Assembly: GCA_020632925.1 (NCBI GenBank)
Contig: JACKER010000007.1
Coordinates: 992,001 to 1,056,000 of the forward strand
Reading direction: 5' to 3'
DNA: 64,000 bases
DNA from: Alphaproteobacteria bacterium
Lineage (GTDB): Bacteria; Myxococcota_A; UBA796; GCA-2862545
The notes under the pieces are model-generated. The model did not search any database. It was given only the letters and a program-made list of their open reading frames with translations, and was not told the origin of the DNA. Below, piece after piece: positions 49,511-58,449 of the stretch (within the stretch, counting starts at the first letter, position 1; each line of letters begins with the position of its first letter). The position numbers and the translations under genes are program-made.

Positions 49511-51619
49511 ATGGGACGTGTCTGGTGGGGGAGCGCGCTGCTGCTGGCGGTCGCGTGCAAGCAGGGTACGGCGCCGGAGATCGGCGAGCTGACGATCGGG
49601 CCGACGGAGCTCGCGTTCGGCGTGGTGGGCGTCGGTTCGTCCGCATCGCTCGACATCACGCTCGACAACGGTGACGCGACGGACGTGGCGCTGCTCTCGG
49701 TGACCCTCACCGACGGCGACTCGGACGTCTTCGACATCGACAAGCACGACGTGTCCACGGTCACGGCGGGCACCTCGGCGGTCGTGACGGTGACCTTCTG
49801 GCCGGAGGACGAGCAGAGCTACTCGGGCCAGCTCCAGATCCGCACCGATCACGAGGACCTCGGCAACGTGTCCGTGTCCCTCACGGGTCGCGGGGGGCCG
49901 TCCGACGCGGACGAGGACGGCGACGGGTACTCGCTGGCCGACGGTGACTGCGACGACGGGAACGCGGACATCCACCCGGGCGCCGACGAGATCTGCGACG
50001 GTCGCGACTCCAACTGCGACGGCGTCACCCCGTCGGACGAGGAGGACACCGACGGCGATCGGTACCGCGTGTGCCAGGGCGACTGCGACGACAACAACAA
50101 CACACGGTACCCGGGCGCGCCCGAGCTGTGCGACGGCCTGGACAACGACTGCGACGGGTCGGCGAACGAGAACGACGACCTCGACAGCGACGGGTACTCG
50201 ATCTGCGACGGTGACTGCGACGACAACGAAGGTCGCAGCTACCCGAACAATCCCGAGACCTGTGACGGTGTGGACAACGACTGTGACGGGTCCGCGGACA
50301 ACATCGACGCCGACGGCGACGGACACTCGGTCTGCTCGGCCACGGGCGACTGCGACGACAACGACCCGAACGCGTACCCGATCACGGTATCGCCGACCGG
50401 TTCGGCCACCGGTGCGGGGACCGACGCGGATCCCGTCGACTCGATCGCGACCGCGCTGACCATGCTGGACACGACCTGCCGGCTGGTGTCGCTGCTCCCC
50501 GGGACGTACTCCGACGTGAGCGAGAGCTGGTCGTCGGGCACCGTGACGATCGGCGGACAGACGGGCGACCCGGACGACGTGATCCTCGAGGCCTCGGCCT
50601 ACTCGCGGCACTTCACGGTCACCGGCGGGTCCGTCGTGCTGCGCGAGCTGACGCTGACCGGCGGCGACTCGGCCGAGGATGGAGGCGCGGTCCGCGTGAC
50701 CAACGGCGCGATCGAGCTGAACCGGATCGTGGCGCACGACAACGTCTCGGCCCTCGACGGCGGCGCGGTCGCGGTGCTCTCCGGCAACCTGACGATGCGC
50801 CGCGGGTGTCGCTTCGAGAACAACCAGGCGGGCGAGGACGGCGGCGCGATCCAGGTCGACGCGGCGACGTTGACCGACAACGGCTCGATCTACGTGTCGA
50901 ACCGCGCCCCGGCGGGTCAGGGCGGCGCGCTGTCCGTCAACGGCGGCGCCGCCACGGTCGAGGGGGGCGAGTTCCGCTCGAACACCGCGGACGAGGGCGG
51001 CGCGGTCGCCATCCTCAACACCGGCGACTTCCTGGTGCAGCGCAACCGCATCTTCTCGAACAGCGCCACTGCCGACGGCGGGGGGTTCTCCTTCCGCGAC
51101 GTGAACGACCTCGCGGGCACGGTGCGGAACAACCGCGTCCAGGACAACACGGCCGGAGGCATGGGCGGAGGTGCGGCCTTCGTGGGGTACAACGGCGCCC
51201 TGCAGTTCGTGAACAACACGCTGACCGGGAACGATGCCGTCGGCGAGGGCGCGATCGCCGTCGCGGTGGCGGGCAGTGGCGCAGGCATCGCGGTGGCCTC
51301 GAACGTCCTGGAGAACAACGACGGACCGTCCGGGATCTACGTGGCGCCGACCGCCACCTCGATCGTGCTGTACAACACGGTGTACCTGCAGAACAGCGGG
51401 AATCCGTTCGAGTTCGGCGGCAACCCGGTGGATCCGAGCAACGTGGATCGCAACCCACAGCTCGTCGCCGTCTCCGACAACCAGAACCCGGACGACGACG
51501 ACCTTCACCTGCAGGGCTCTTCGCCCGAGATCGACAGCGGTGTGCCCCAGGCGACGTTCAACGACCTGGATGGCAGCGTCAACGATCGGGGTTGGACCGG
51601 CGGTCCGGGCGCCCAGTAG
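49511..51619 (+). CDS. Surface lipoprotein with MopE repeats and beta-helix
   Basis: Protein of 702 residues. Lipoprotein signal MGRVWWGSALLLAVAC (lipobox AVAC). An Ig-like domain (about 20-120, TELAFGVVGVGSSASLDITL, with GQLQIRTDH) of the ASH/choice-of-anchor type follows. Four MopE-type calcium repeats (DEDGDGYSLADGDCDD, DSNCDG, GLDNDCDGS, DADGDGHSVC) come next, then a beta-helix domain (about 300-640) with many GGAV/GGAI turns. ATG 49511 was chosen since it starts the lipobox signal; the frame opens 10 codons earlier. Likely on the outer surface. Confidence 0.8.
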   Translation: MGRVWWGSALLLAVACKQGTAPEIGELTIGPTELAFGVVGVGSSASLDITLDNGDATDVALLSVTLTDGDSDVFDIDKHDVSTVTAGTSAVVTVTFWPEDEQSYSGQLQIRTDHEDLGNVSVSLTGRGGPSDADEDGDGYSLADGDCDDGNADIHPGADEICDGRDSNCDGVTPSDEEDTDGDRYRVCQGDCDDNNNTRYPGAPELCDGLDNDCDGSANENDDLDSDGYSICDGDCDDNEGRSYPNNPETCDGVDNDCDGSADNIDADGDGHSVCSATGDCDDNDPNAYPITVSPTGSATGAGTDADPVDSIATALTMLDTTCRLVSLLPGTYSDVSESWSSGTVTIGGQTGDPDDVILEASAYSRHFTVTGGSVVLRELTLTGGDSAEDGGAVRVTNGAIELNRIVAHDNVSALDGGAVAVLSGNLTMRRGCRFENNQAGEDGGAIQVDAATLTDNGSIYVSNRAPAGQGGALSVNGGAATVEGGEFRSNTADEGGAVAILNTGDFLVQRNRIFSNSATADGGGFSFRDVNDLAGTVRNNRVQDNTAGGMGGGAAFVGYNGALQFVNNTLTGNDAVGEGAIAVAVAGSGAGIAVASNVLENNDGPSGIYVAPTATSIVLYNTVYLQNSGNPFEFGGNPVDPSNVDRNPQLVAVSDNQNPDDDDLHLQGSSPEIDSGVPQATFNDLDGSVNDRGWTGGPGAQ

Positions 51620-51669
51620 CAGGGCACGGACAGCGGACGCACGGGCCCCCGATGGAGCCCGATCTGCGG

Positions 51670-51675
51670 TAGGAT
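51670..51675 (+). promoter_or_regulatory. Candidate -10 box (TAGGAT)
   Basis: TAGGAT ends 16 nt before ATG 51692, and GGGGGAGA, a good SD, lies between. Confidence 0.35.
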
Positions 51676-51691
51676 CTGCGGGGGGAGACCG

Positions 51692-53143
51692 ATGATGACG
51701 TGGTTTTCGTTTCTGTCCGGGTTGGCGTTCGCCGCCGATGTGAACGTGGGTCCGGGCGACGACCTGACGCAGGTGACGAGCTCGCTCCAGCCGGGCAACA
51801 CGGTCCTGTTCGACAGCGGCACGTACTCGCTGGACGGCACGGTCTACTGGTCGGGGATCGGCACCGAGGCGGAGCCCATCGTGTTCCGCGCGAAGGACGG
51901 CGCCACCGTCGTGCTCCAGAACAACGCCGGCGGCTCGGTCGCGAACATCAGCGACAGCGACTATATCGAGTTCCGCGGCCTCATCTTCGAGGGTGGCGGC
52001 GACATCGAGTACAACCGCCCCAGCGGCCTGCGCATCTCGAACTCGAGCCACATCACGCTCGAGGACTGCAAGGTCCGCAACGTGTACGGCACCGCGCTGT
52101 ACGTCGACGGCAACAGCTCGGGCATGGTGTTCCGCCACAACGAGCTGACCGGCACGATGGACGGCAGCGGCATGTACGTGGGTTGCGGCGACGCTTCGTG
52201 TTGGATGCAGGACTCGGTCATCGAGTTCAACCTGGTCCACGACGTCGAAGGCACCGGGATGTACTTCGCGCACGGGACCCAGGCGAACCGCATCCAGCAC
52301 AACGTCGTCTTCGCGACGCGGGACAGCGGTCTGTACATGGGGAGCACCGTGTTCGGCCCCCAGAACACGGTCGTCGGCAACGCGATCTGGCGCGCGGGGG
52401 GCGACGGGATCTACCTGCAGGGCTCGGCGCTCGTGCAGAACAACGTGATCTTCGAGATCGAGGGCGACGGGTTCTACACCCGCACCGACGACGGCAGCCT
52501 GGTCGACCTCCAGTTCTCGCACAACACCATCGTGAACACCGGAGGGTACGCGGCGTACCTCCAGGACTGGTACTCCGCGGACGGCATGGTCTTCGCCAAC
52601 AACGCGCTCGCGAACCCGCTCGGACGTGGGCTGCGCTGGGAAGACGAGCTGGAGGACCCGTACGGCACGGGCACCAGCGGGGTGCCGGACACCACGAACT
52701 ACATCTCCCACAACGTGGTCACCGGGCTGGTCGAGGGCTTCGACACGCTCGCGCGCCCGACCTACGTCGTTCCCGGCGGCGGCGTGTCCGACTTCGTGGG
52801 CATCGACGACTTCGACTTCTACCCGACCTCGAGCTCGGTGCTGCGCGACAACGCCGACCAGAACGGCCAGGCGTACCTCCCCGAGCTCGACTTCAACGGG
52901 TCGACGCGCAGCGAGGCGACGCTGACGGTCGGCGCCTACGAGTACGACGGGGACGGGAACCCGGGCTGGATCGTGCAGGAAGGGTTCAAGTCGCTCGACC
53001 CGTCGACCGGGGGCGTCGATCCCCAGCTGACCACGGGCTGCTGCGGCGGCGGGAAGAAGGACACCACGCCGACCGAGGCGCTGCTGTTCCTCCCGTGGCT
53101 GTCGGTCGGCTGGTTGTTCCGCCGCCAGCGCAAGAAGGCCTGA
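51692..53143 (+). CDS. Right-handed beta-helix protein with C-terminal sorting tail
   Basis: Protein of 483 residues. Signal peptide MMTWFSFLSGLAFAAD. The body is a parallel beta-helix of pectate-lyase-like type (SSHITLEDCKVRNVYGTALY, VFRHNELTGTMDGSGMYVG, GLYMGSTVFG, NNVIFEIEGDGFY). Polysaccharide lyase activity is possible, but no catalytic residue could be assigned. The end is CCGGGKKDTTPTEALLFLPW then a short hydrophobic stretch and RRQRKKA, a Cys-hydrophobic-basic sorting signal like the one at 45444-47435. ATG 51692 or 51695. Confidence 0.75.
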   Translation: MMTWFSFLSGLAFAADVNVGPGDDLTQVTSSLQPGNTVLFDSGTYSLDGTVYWSGIGTEAEPIVFRAKDGATVVLQNNAGGSVANISDSDYIEFRGLIFEGGGDIEYNRPSGLRISNSSHITLEDCKVRNVYGTALYVDGNSSGMVFRHNELTGTMDGSGMYVGCGDASCWMQDSVIEFNLVHDVEGTGMYFAHGTQANRIQHNVVFATRDSGLYMGSTVFGPQNTVVGNAIWRAGGDGIYLQGSALVQNNVIFEIEGDGFYTRTDDGSLVDLQFSHNTIVNTGGYAAYLQDWYSADGMVFANNALANPLGRGLRWEDELEDPYGTGTSGVPDTTNYISHNVVTGLVEGFDTLARPTYVVPGGGVSDFVGIDDFDFYPTSSSVLRDNADQNGQAYLPELDFNGSTRSEATLTVGAYEYDGDGNPGWIVQEGFKSLDPSTGGVDPQLTTGCCGGGKKDTTPTEALLFLPWLSVGWLFRRQRKKA

Positions 53144-53487
53144 GCCCGATCGTTGCACCGAGGAGTGCCGTCGTCGCGACACGATGTCGCAACGGCGCAG
53201 CTCTGCCCGTGTGACCGGCGGGACCCGGACGGTGAAACCCACCGGTAACCCCGCTGCCAGAGCGTCGAGGTACTCTCGATACAGCTGAAGGGGCCTCGCG
53301 AGAGGCCACCGGCAGCGCCCGTCGCGGGTGGTGTTCCCCCCCTTCTTACGCTTCCGCGGCGGCGCTGCCGGCAGCCTTCAGGGTCGCCAGGCCAGGACGC
53401 GCCGGTTTCATGGAGACGGCGCGGCCTCGTCGCGACCGCGGTATCCTGCGACGGACCGCGCCGAGCACGGGCGCGACGGGAGCACGC
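53144..53487. other. Intergenic region rich in small hairpins
   Basis: No gene recognised in 344 bases. It holds GGCCTC-gcga-GAGGCC (53292-53307), TCGAG-gtact-CTCGA just before it, a C-rich run CCCCCC near 53338, and the palindrome GCTGCCGGCAGC near 53366. A -10-like TATCCT lies at 53442-53447, about 40 nt before the next gene. It could encode a small structured RNA or a terminator plus promoter. Short frames on the minus strand (19 codons from the ATG near 53411) look like chance. Confidence 0.3.
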
Positions 53488-54048
53488 GTGGGTGACCGGG
53501 ACCGGGATCAGCGGCGGGCGAAGAAGCTGGCCAAGCAGAAGAAGCGGCGCGCGAACGCGTCGAGGCCCGCGCGCAGCCCGGCCGACGTCGCTCGGGATCC
53601 GAGCCAGGGCCAGCACTGGCCGGTGGGTGAGTGCTGGGTGTCACAGGACTGGGATCAGCCGGGCGCGCGGCTCGCCGTGATCCTGTCGCGCGTGAGCGAG
53701 GGCGGCGCAGCGGTGGTCGCCGCGTTCACCCTGGATCGCAGCGGTCCCGGCGTGGTGACCGCGGAAGCGATCGGCGGCCTGCGGTCCGTCCACGTCCAGG
53801 GGCAGGCGGCGCGGCTCTCGGAGCAGCTGGGTTCTCCGATGATGGAGGTCGCCCCCGGATTGGCGGCCGAGCTCGTGCGCGACGCCGCGCTGAACGGCGA
53901 AGGGGAGCTGCCCGACGGGTGGGAGGAGGCGTCCGCGCTGCTCTCCGGCATCGGCGCCATCGACATCGGCGTGCCGTTCGGGCCGGAAGCGCAGGAGCCC
54001 CCCAAGCCCGGGCTGCTCCAGCGCATGCGCTCCTGGATCGGCTCGTGA
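53488..54048 (+). CDS. Hypothetical protein with Lys/Arg-rich N-terminus
   Basis: Protein of 186 residues. GTG 53488 was chosen because GGGAG precedes it and the sequence becomes protein-like there; the frame opens 26 codons earlier. A basic helix (RAKKLAKQKKRRANAS) leads to a domain starting HWPVGECWVSQDWDQPGARL with AVVAAFTLDRSGPGV and a helical C-terminus. The start of that domain resembles unnamed proteins that sit near a pRiA4b-type family, but I cannot assign it. The positive N-terminus could bind nucleic acid. Confidence 0.55.
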   Translation: MGDRDRDQRRAKKLAKQKKRRANASRPARSPADVARDPSQGQHWPVGECWVSQDWDQPGARLAVILSRVSEGGAAVVAAFTLDRSGPGVVTAEAIGGLRSVHVQGQAARLSEQLGSPMMEVAPGLAAELVRDAALNGEGELPDGWEEASALLSGIGAIDIGVPFGPEAQEPPKPGLLQRMRSWIGS

Positions 54049-54064
54049 GCGGCGGGAGCCGGGC

Positions 54065-54721
54065 TCAGAAGTCCGGGTAGCAGAAGCTCACGTCGCCCTC
54101 GACGTGCCGGAAGCTCATCGCCGCGTCCGGTGAGCCACGGTGGGCGAACCAGATCTCGATCGGGTACTGCCCGGCGTCGAGGTGGATGTCGTACCGCGTG
54201 CGGACGAAGCCGTGGATGCCCGGGTTCTCGGCGACCGGCGCGCCGTTGATGTACACGAACGCGTCGTCGCTGCTGCCGAGCAGGAAGGAGAGGGTCGTGC
54301 CACTCCACGCGCGGACCCAGGAGTGCCAGTAGACCGCGAAGTACTTCGGGTCCTCCTCCAGGCCCTCGTCCATCGGCCAGAAGTTCTGTCCGAAGTCGAG
54401 CGATGGGTCGAACTGCTCGTACTCGGGGTCGTCCCACAGCGCGAGCCCCTCGACCGTGGTCGGGACCTCGATCCGCGGGCCGGGCGTGACATACTTGTTG
54501 TCCGCCGTGAGGTTGCTGTACTGACCGCGCCAGCCCTCGAGGCAGTTCTGCCAGTCGGGGGGGCTGCCGAGGTCGTCGCCGTCGTCACCGGGCGGCTGGG
54601 CGACAGGGACCTTCTCGCCACCGCCGATACCGACCTCGGTGCCACACGCCACCAGGAAGGGGAGAGCCAACCACCCCAAGGCCCGCAACTGCGTCGGCCG
54701 GAGCAACGGGGTTCGCGTCAC
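54065..54721 (-). CDS. Lipoprotein with PA14/fibro-slime-like domain
   Basis: Protein of 218 residues. GTG 54721 start (SD GGGAGG) gives signal MTRTPLLRPTQLRALGWLAL and lipobox LVAC. The domain FAVYWHSWVRAWSGTTLSFL, SSDDAFVYINGAPVAENPG, then HLDAGQYPIEIWFAHRGS matches the fibro-slime/PA14-like pattern (SDDxxxVxINGxxV...L.xGxYxIxIxFAxR), usually a carbohydrate-binding surface domain. The GTG overlaps the upstream cytochrome stop by 4 nt. Last gene of the DUF1592-like operon. Confidence 0.75.
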   Translation of the reverse strand: MTRTPLLRPTQLRALGWLALPFLVACGTEVGIGGGEKVPVAQPPGDDGDDLGSPPDWQNCLEGWRGQYSNLTADNKYVTPGPRIEVPTTVEGLALWDDPEYEQFDPSLDFGQNFWPMDEGLEEDPKYFAVYWHSWVRAWSGTTLSFLLGSSDDAFVYINGAPVAENPGIHGFVRTRYDIHLDAGQYPIEIWFAHRGSPDAAMSFRHVEGDVSFCYPDF

Positions 54722-55143
54722 GTGCCACCTCCCTCGGTCTGGTTCGTTCCCGGGCCACCGCCCACCTGGCCCAGCGCCGGATACACCTCGCACCGCAGCC
54801 ACTCACCCAGCAGGACCCGCTCGTCGGGGACCATGCCGCCGGCGGGGGGCATCGTCTCGCTCTCCACCGAGCGTGCCGAGATGCGATCCGCCCAGAACAG
54901 CACGTCGTCCCAGGTGTCGAAGTTCACGTCGAGCGGCGCCTGGCCGCGCTGCCCTTTCCGCGAGTACACCGAGTGGCAGGAGTTGCAGTGGCGATTGAGC
55001 AGGTCCGAGCCGAAGTTCTCGTACGTCAGCGGCGGTTCCCGCAAACAGCTCGTGCCCACCAATGGCGCCTGGCCGATCTGGTGATCGTCGCAGGAGGCCA
55101 GGAGGGCTCCGAAGAAGACTGCTGGGACGACGAGACTCCTCAT
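54718..55143 (-). CDS. Mono-heme c-type cytochrome lipoprotein
   Basis: Protein of 141 residues. Lipoprotein signal MRSLVVPAVFFGALLASC (lipobox LASC), one heme motif CNSCH with a methionine ligand candidate in ETMPPAGGM, and the MPP segment typical of the planctomycete/myxobacterial cytochrome domain found near DUF1592/DUF1549 proteins. Overlaps the next gene by 4 nt. It likely passes electrons in the same process as the neighbouring gene products. Confidence 0.8.
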   Translation of the reverse strand: MRSLVVPAVFFGALLASCDDHQIGQAPLVGTSCLREPPLTYENFGSDLLNRHCNSCHSVYSRKGQRGQAPLDVNFDTWDDVLFWADRISARSVESETMPPAGGMVPDERVLLGEWLRCEVYPALGQVGGGPGTNQTEGGGT

Positions 55144-55219
55144 CCACGCTCCGCCGCATCTCGAACGGATTGTAGCCGGCCCGCGCGCCGACAGGACAGC
55201 GCAGCGGGCCGGCAGGGGA

Positions 55220-56521
55220 TCAAGCGCCGCGAACCAGCGCCGTGAGCACGTCCACGCCGGGCAGGAACCGCGACGGGTCGAGCCCGCCGAGGCGCAGCAG
55301 CGCGAGGCCGACGTGCTCGCAGCCGAGCATCGTGCCGCCAGCGCTGGCCTGCCCGGTCTTCAGGTCGATCGGCATCGCGATCAGCCCGTCGTCGGTGGCG
55401 CCGTACCGGTTGTTGCCCGCGACCCCGGCACCCGCGACGAACACGGAGTTGTAGGGCCAGTGGTCCTTGCCGCCGCCGCCGTTGAGCTTCGGCGTCCGGC
55501 CGAACTCGGAGAGCGCCACCACGACGACCTCGTCGACGAGGCGCTCGGCGGTGTGGCCCGGGGTGTTCGACATGTGGTCGAACAGCTCGTTGAGCGCGGC
55601 ATAGAAGGCGACCTGCTGGGGCGCCTGGGGCGCGATGTTGCCGTGCGTGTCGTAGCCGCCCGGGATGGAGATCATCGCGCAGCGGGACAGGCCGAGGCGG
55701 AACATCTCGGAGGCCTTCAGCATGTTGTCGAGCATGGTGTTGCCGAGGTCGTCGAGGCCGGCCTCGAACTGGCGACCCTCGAGCTCCATGGCGCGCTCGA
55801 CGTTGGAGAGCAGGCCGTCGGCGCGCTCCCGGGCGATGCCCTTCTGCTGCGCGGCGAACTCGGCGACCCGGTTGTAGACGAACTGGTCGATCATGTCGTC
55901 GGCCGGCGGCATCAGGGTCGGCGAGGGCGCGTCGGCCATGCCGTTGATCGAGCCGTCGATGAGCGACAGGAGCGTGCCACCGCCGGCGCGGACGACGGCC
56001 GCACCCTGGGTGCCCGGGTACGACGGGCCGCTGAACACGATGTGCGGCAGCGGGTACTCGAGGGTCCCGTTCGCGGCCAGCAGCGTCGGCCAGTCCGCGT
56101 ACGAGCTCGCGGAGGTGCCGGTGAGCATGAACTTCTGGCCCGAGTCGTGACCGACGGAGTGGGCGTCGATGCCGTTGACGATGGCCGAGTACTTGCCCCA
56201 CTTGCGGAAGTACTCGTCGACCTCGAGGCGGTCCGGGCCGGACGTGTACTTGATGCGCCCGGCGGTCCCGAGCACGGAGTTCACGTCCATGTCCACGCCG
56301 CCGACCGCGCCGACACCGTCCTCGGCGAAGTGCGGGTCGAGGATGGTGGTCGTGTCCCACCCACCGTTCGCGTAGCAGAACAGGAACTTGCGTTCGACGG
56401 GCGCGGCCATGGCCTTCTTCGGGTACCACAGCCCCGCGCTGCCCATCAGGGCCGCCGCGCCGCCCAGGAAGGCGCGGCGGGACACGTCCCGGCGGGCCTT
56501 GCGATCCATCTTGTTCATCAT
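55220..56521 (-). CDS. DUF1501 family protein with Tat signal
   Basis: Protein of 433 residues, exported by Tat: RRDVSRRAFLGGAAALMGSA (SRRAFLG twin-arginine). Member of the DUF1501 branch of the alkaline phosphatase-like superfamily, with GGWDTTTILDPHF, ISIPGGYDTHGN and ALSEFGRTPKLN as metal-site-like segments. Its gene is classically paired with DUF1592/DUF1549 cytochrome-like genes. The enzyme's substrate is unknown in the family. It lies 40 nt downstream of that partner and 76 nt upstream of the cytochrome gene. Confidence 0.85.
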   Translation of the reverse strand: MMNKMDRKARRDVSRRAFLGGAAALMGSAGLWYPKKAMAAPVERKFLFCYANGGWDTTTILDPHFAEDGVGAVGGVDMDVNSVLGTAGRIKYTSGPDRLEVDEYFRKWGKYSAIVNGIDAHSVGHDSGQKFMLTGTSASSYADWPTLLAANGTLEYPLPHIVFSGPSYPGTQGAAVVRAGGGTLLSLIDGSINGMADAPSPTLMPPADDMIDQFVYNRVAEFAAQQKGIARERADGLLSNVERAMELEGRQFEAGLDDLGNTMLDNMLKASEMFRLGLSRCAMISIPGGYDTHGNIAPQAPQQVAFYAALNELFDHMSNTPGHTAERLVDEVVVVALSEFGRTPKLNGGGGKDHWPYNSVFVAGAGVAGNNRYGATDDGLIAMPIDLKTGQASAGGTMLGCEHVGLALLRLGGLDPSRFLPGVDVLTALVRGA

Positions 56522-56561
56522 GGCAGTAGCCTCCGACGGATGTGTGCGAGCTGCGGCTCGT

Positions 56562-58217
56562 TCAGTAGAAGAGGACCTGGGGATCGCGGAGCACCGCGGA
56601 CAGGACGCCGGCCCAGGCGGTCGTGGGGGACGCCTCGACCGAGTACAGGTACTTCCAGGTGTCCATCAGCTGCTGCGGCTCGGTCGCGTCCTCGGCGAGG
56701 GGGTGACCGGTGATCCGCAGGTACAGGAACCGGATCTGCTCCTCGAACGCCTCGGGGTTGGACTCCGGGGTGTCGTACAGCGTGACGTAGAGCAGGAGCT
56801 TGGCGTCCTCGGTCCGCTCGGGGTCGAGGTCGTGCTGGGCGACGTAGTAGGACGCCGAGGTCGCGAGACGCTCCTGGACGTAGGCCAGGCCGACCGTCGG
56901 GACGTACGCCCGACGGGTCACGAACTTGCTGTCGATGCCGCCAGCGAGGACGGGCAGGCCGAGGTCGAGGTCCTTCAGGCCGTCACGGCCGTCGAAGTAC
57001 CAGGTGTACCCGGTCACGTCCTTGATGAGCGCCGAGAGCTGCTCCGGGGAGACGAGCTTCTGGCCGGCCAGGCGCTCGGCGAGCTCCGGGTCACGGGCGG
57101 CGCCCGCCTTGTAGGAGTCGCTGGTCACGATCGAGAGGAAGGCCTCCTTCACGTTCATGTCGGTGTCGACGAACAGGTCGGCGTGCGGCGCGACCTCCGG
57201 CCAGTCCTCGTCCACGTAGTCGCGCTGGGTCAGGCCTTCCCACATGGTGCGGACGGCGCAGTCGGTGAACCGGCTGTCGTCGGCCAGAGCCTGGGCGAAC
57301 TCGGGGATGTTGCCGGTCGGACGGCCGTAGTAGGCCGGCTCCTTGCCGGAGTAGTACCGCCACTCCTCCTCGTTCTCCGGCCGGTACCGCGTGGACTCGA
57401 TCCCGTCCTCGGCGTCGTAGTTGAAGAAGCCGAAGAAGTTGGCGGCGATCGGGTCGAGCGAGGCGTGGCAGCTCTGGCAGCCCGTGTTCTGGTTGATCGC
57501 GTTCTCGGGGTCGATCGTGAGCTGGTCGACCGCGGCCCGGTTCAGCACGATCGGGCGCGAGAGGTAGTCGTCGCAGAGGAAGAGCTTGCTGACGGCGTTG
57601 GCCCGGTGACGGTTCGCGTTGCCGCCCATCGAGGGGTACCGCTGCCAGGTGGTGCTCATGGTCAGCAGCCCGGCGTGGGGGCGGCCGTCCTGGTAGTGCG
57701 AGGGGACCCAGGCGCCACCGGCGTCGGCCGGGTAGTCGATGCCCCAGTACTTGCCGAGGGTCTCGTTGGACATCGTGTAGTCCGCGGTGACCATCTCGCT
57801 GTACGGCAGGTCGTTCTCGACGATGTACTGCAGCAGGTTCAGCGGCTCGTTCGCGATGGTCTCGGCCATCACGCGGTCGTCCACGTTCGCCAGGCCGTCC
57901 ATGTCCTGCTGGTCGAAGTAGACATCGCCCGTGCGGAAGAGGAGGCGCTGGTTGAAGATCTCCTTCATCCGGCCGATGAAGCGGGGATCCTCGATCCACT
58001 CGGCGGCGTAGGAGTCGTAGAGCCCGTCCTGCGCGAGCGGGTCGACGTTCTCGAACTGCCAGAGCTCGGCCTCGGACGGGTGGACGCCGCGGAGGTCCAT
58101 CGAGAGACGGATGAGCTGGTCCCGCGCGGGGAGGTCCACGACGTCGCTCAGGACGGCTTCGTCCTGCTGGCACGCGACGAGCAGGGACAGAGCGGCGATG
58201 GAGAGAAGGTGCCTCAT
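56562..58217 (-). CDS. DUF1592/DUF1588-like lipoprotein with one heme motif
   Basis: Protein of 551 residues. ATG 58217 with SD GGAGG opens a lipoprotein signal MRHLLSIAALSLLVAC. Segments match the DUF1549/DUF1592/DUF1588 group: FENVDPLAQDGLYDSYAAEW, NQRLLFRTGDVYF, LSRPIVLNRAAVDQ, CQSCHASLDPIAANFFGFF (CxxCH heme site) and WAGVLSAVLRDPQVLFY at the end, a characteristic terminus. Known pairing with DUF1501 and cytochrome genes suggests a shared oxidative or transport process on polysaccharides; function is unproven. First gene of the operon. Confidence 0.8.
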   Translation of the reverse strand: MRHLLSIAALSLLVACQQDEAVLSDVVDLPARDQLIRLSMDLRGVHPSEAELWQFENVDPLAQDGLYDSYAAEWIEDPRFIGRMKEIFNQRLLFRTGDVYFDQQDMDGLANVDDRVMAETIANEPLNLLQYIVENDLPYSEMVTADYTMSNETLGKYWGIDYPADAGGAWVPSHYQDGRPHAGLLTMSTTWQRYPSMGGNANRHRANAVSKLFLCDDYLSRPIVLNRAAVDQLTIDPENAINQNTGCQSCHASLDPIAANFFGFFNYDAEDGIESTRYRPENEEEWRYYSGKEPAYYGRPTGNIPEFAQALADDSRFTDCAVRTMWEGLTQRDYVDEDWPEVAPHADLFVDTDMNVKEAFLSIVTSDSYKAGAARDPELAERLAGQKLVSPEQLSALIKDVTGYTWYFDGRDGLKDLDLGLPVLAGGIDSKFVTRRAYVPTVGLAYVQERLATSASYYVAQHDLDPERTEDAKLLLYVTLYDTPESNPEAFEEQIRFLYLRITGHPLAEDATEPQQLMDTWKYLYSVEASPTTAWAGVLSAVLRDPQVLFY

Positions 58218-58449
58218 GGTGCCTCCGGGTCTCGGGAGCTCCGTGGCCCCCTCGATGATTGAATCTTCGCCCGGGGGGCCCGGCACCACAAGAGGCTCCC
58301 CGCTCGCAACCGCACATTCTGGGTCCCACTTGTTCACCTCGATGTGCAGAACCGAGAGGGTTGGTGGGTCGCCCCGGGTGAGCGTCGACCACCGAAAATG
58401 ACTGGTGAACCGTCGGAATGGCGTGATCGAGCCGGGGCGCCCTCGGCGC

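Noticed and set aside
58332..58410. GTTCACC / GGTGAAC inverted repeat (58332-58338 and 58404-58410)
   Set aside because: The arms are 65 bp apart and only 7 bp long; chance pairing in an otherwise unremarkable 232 bp gap.
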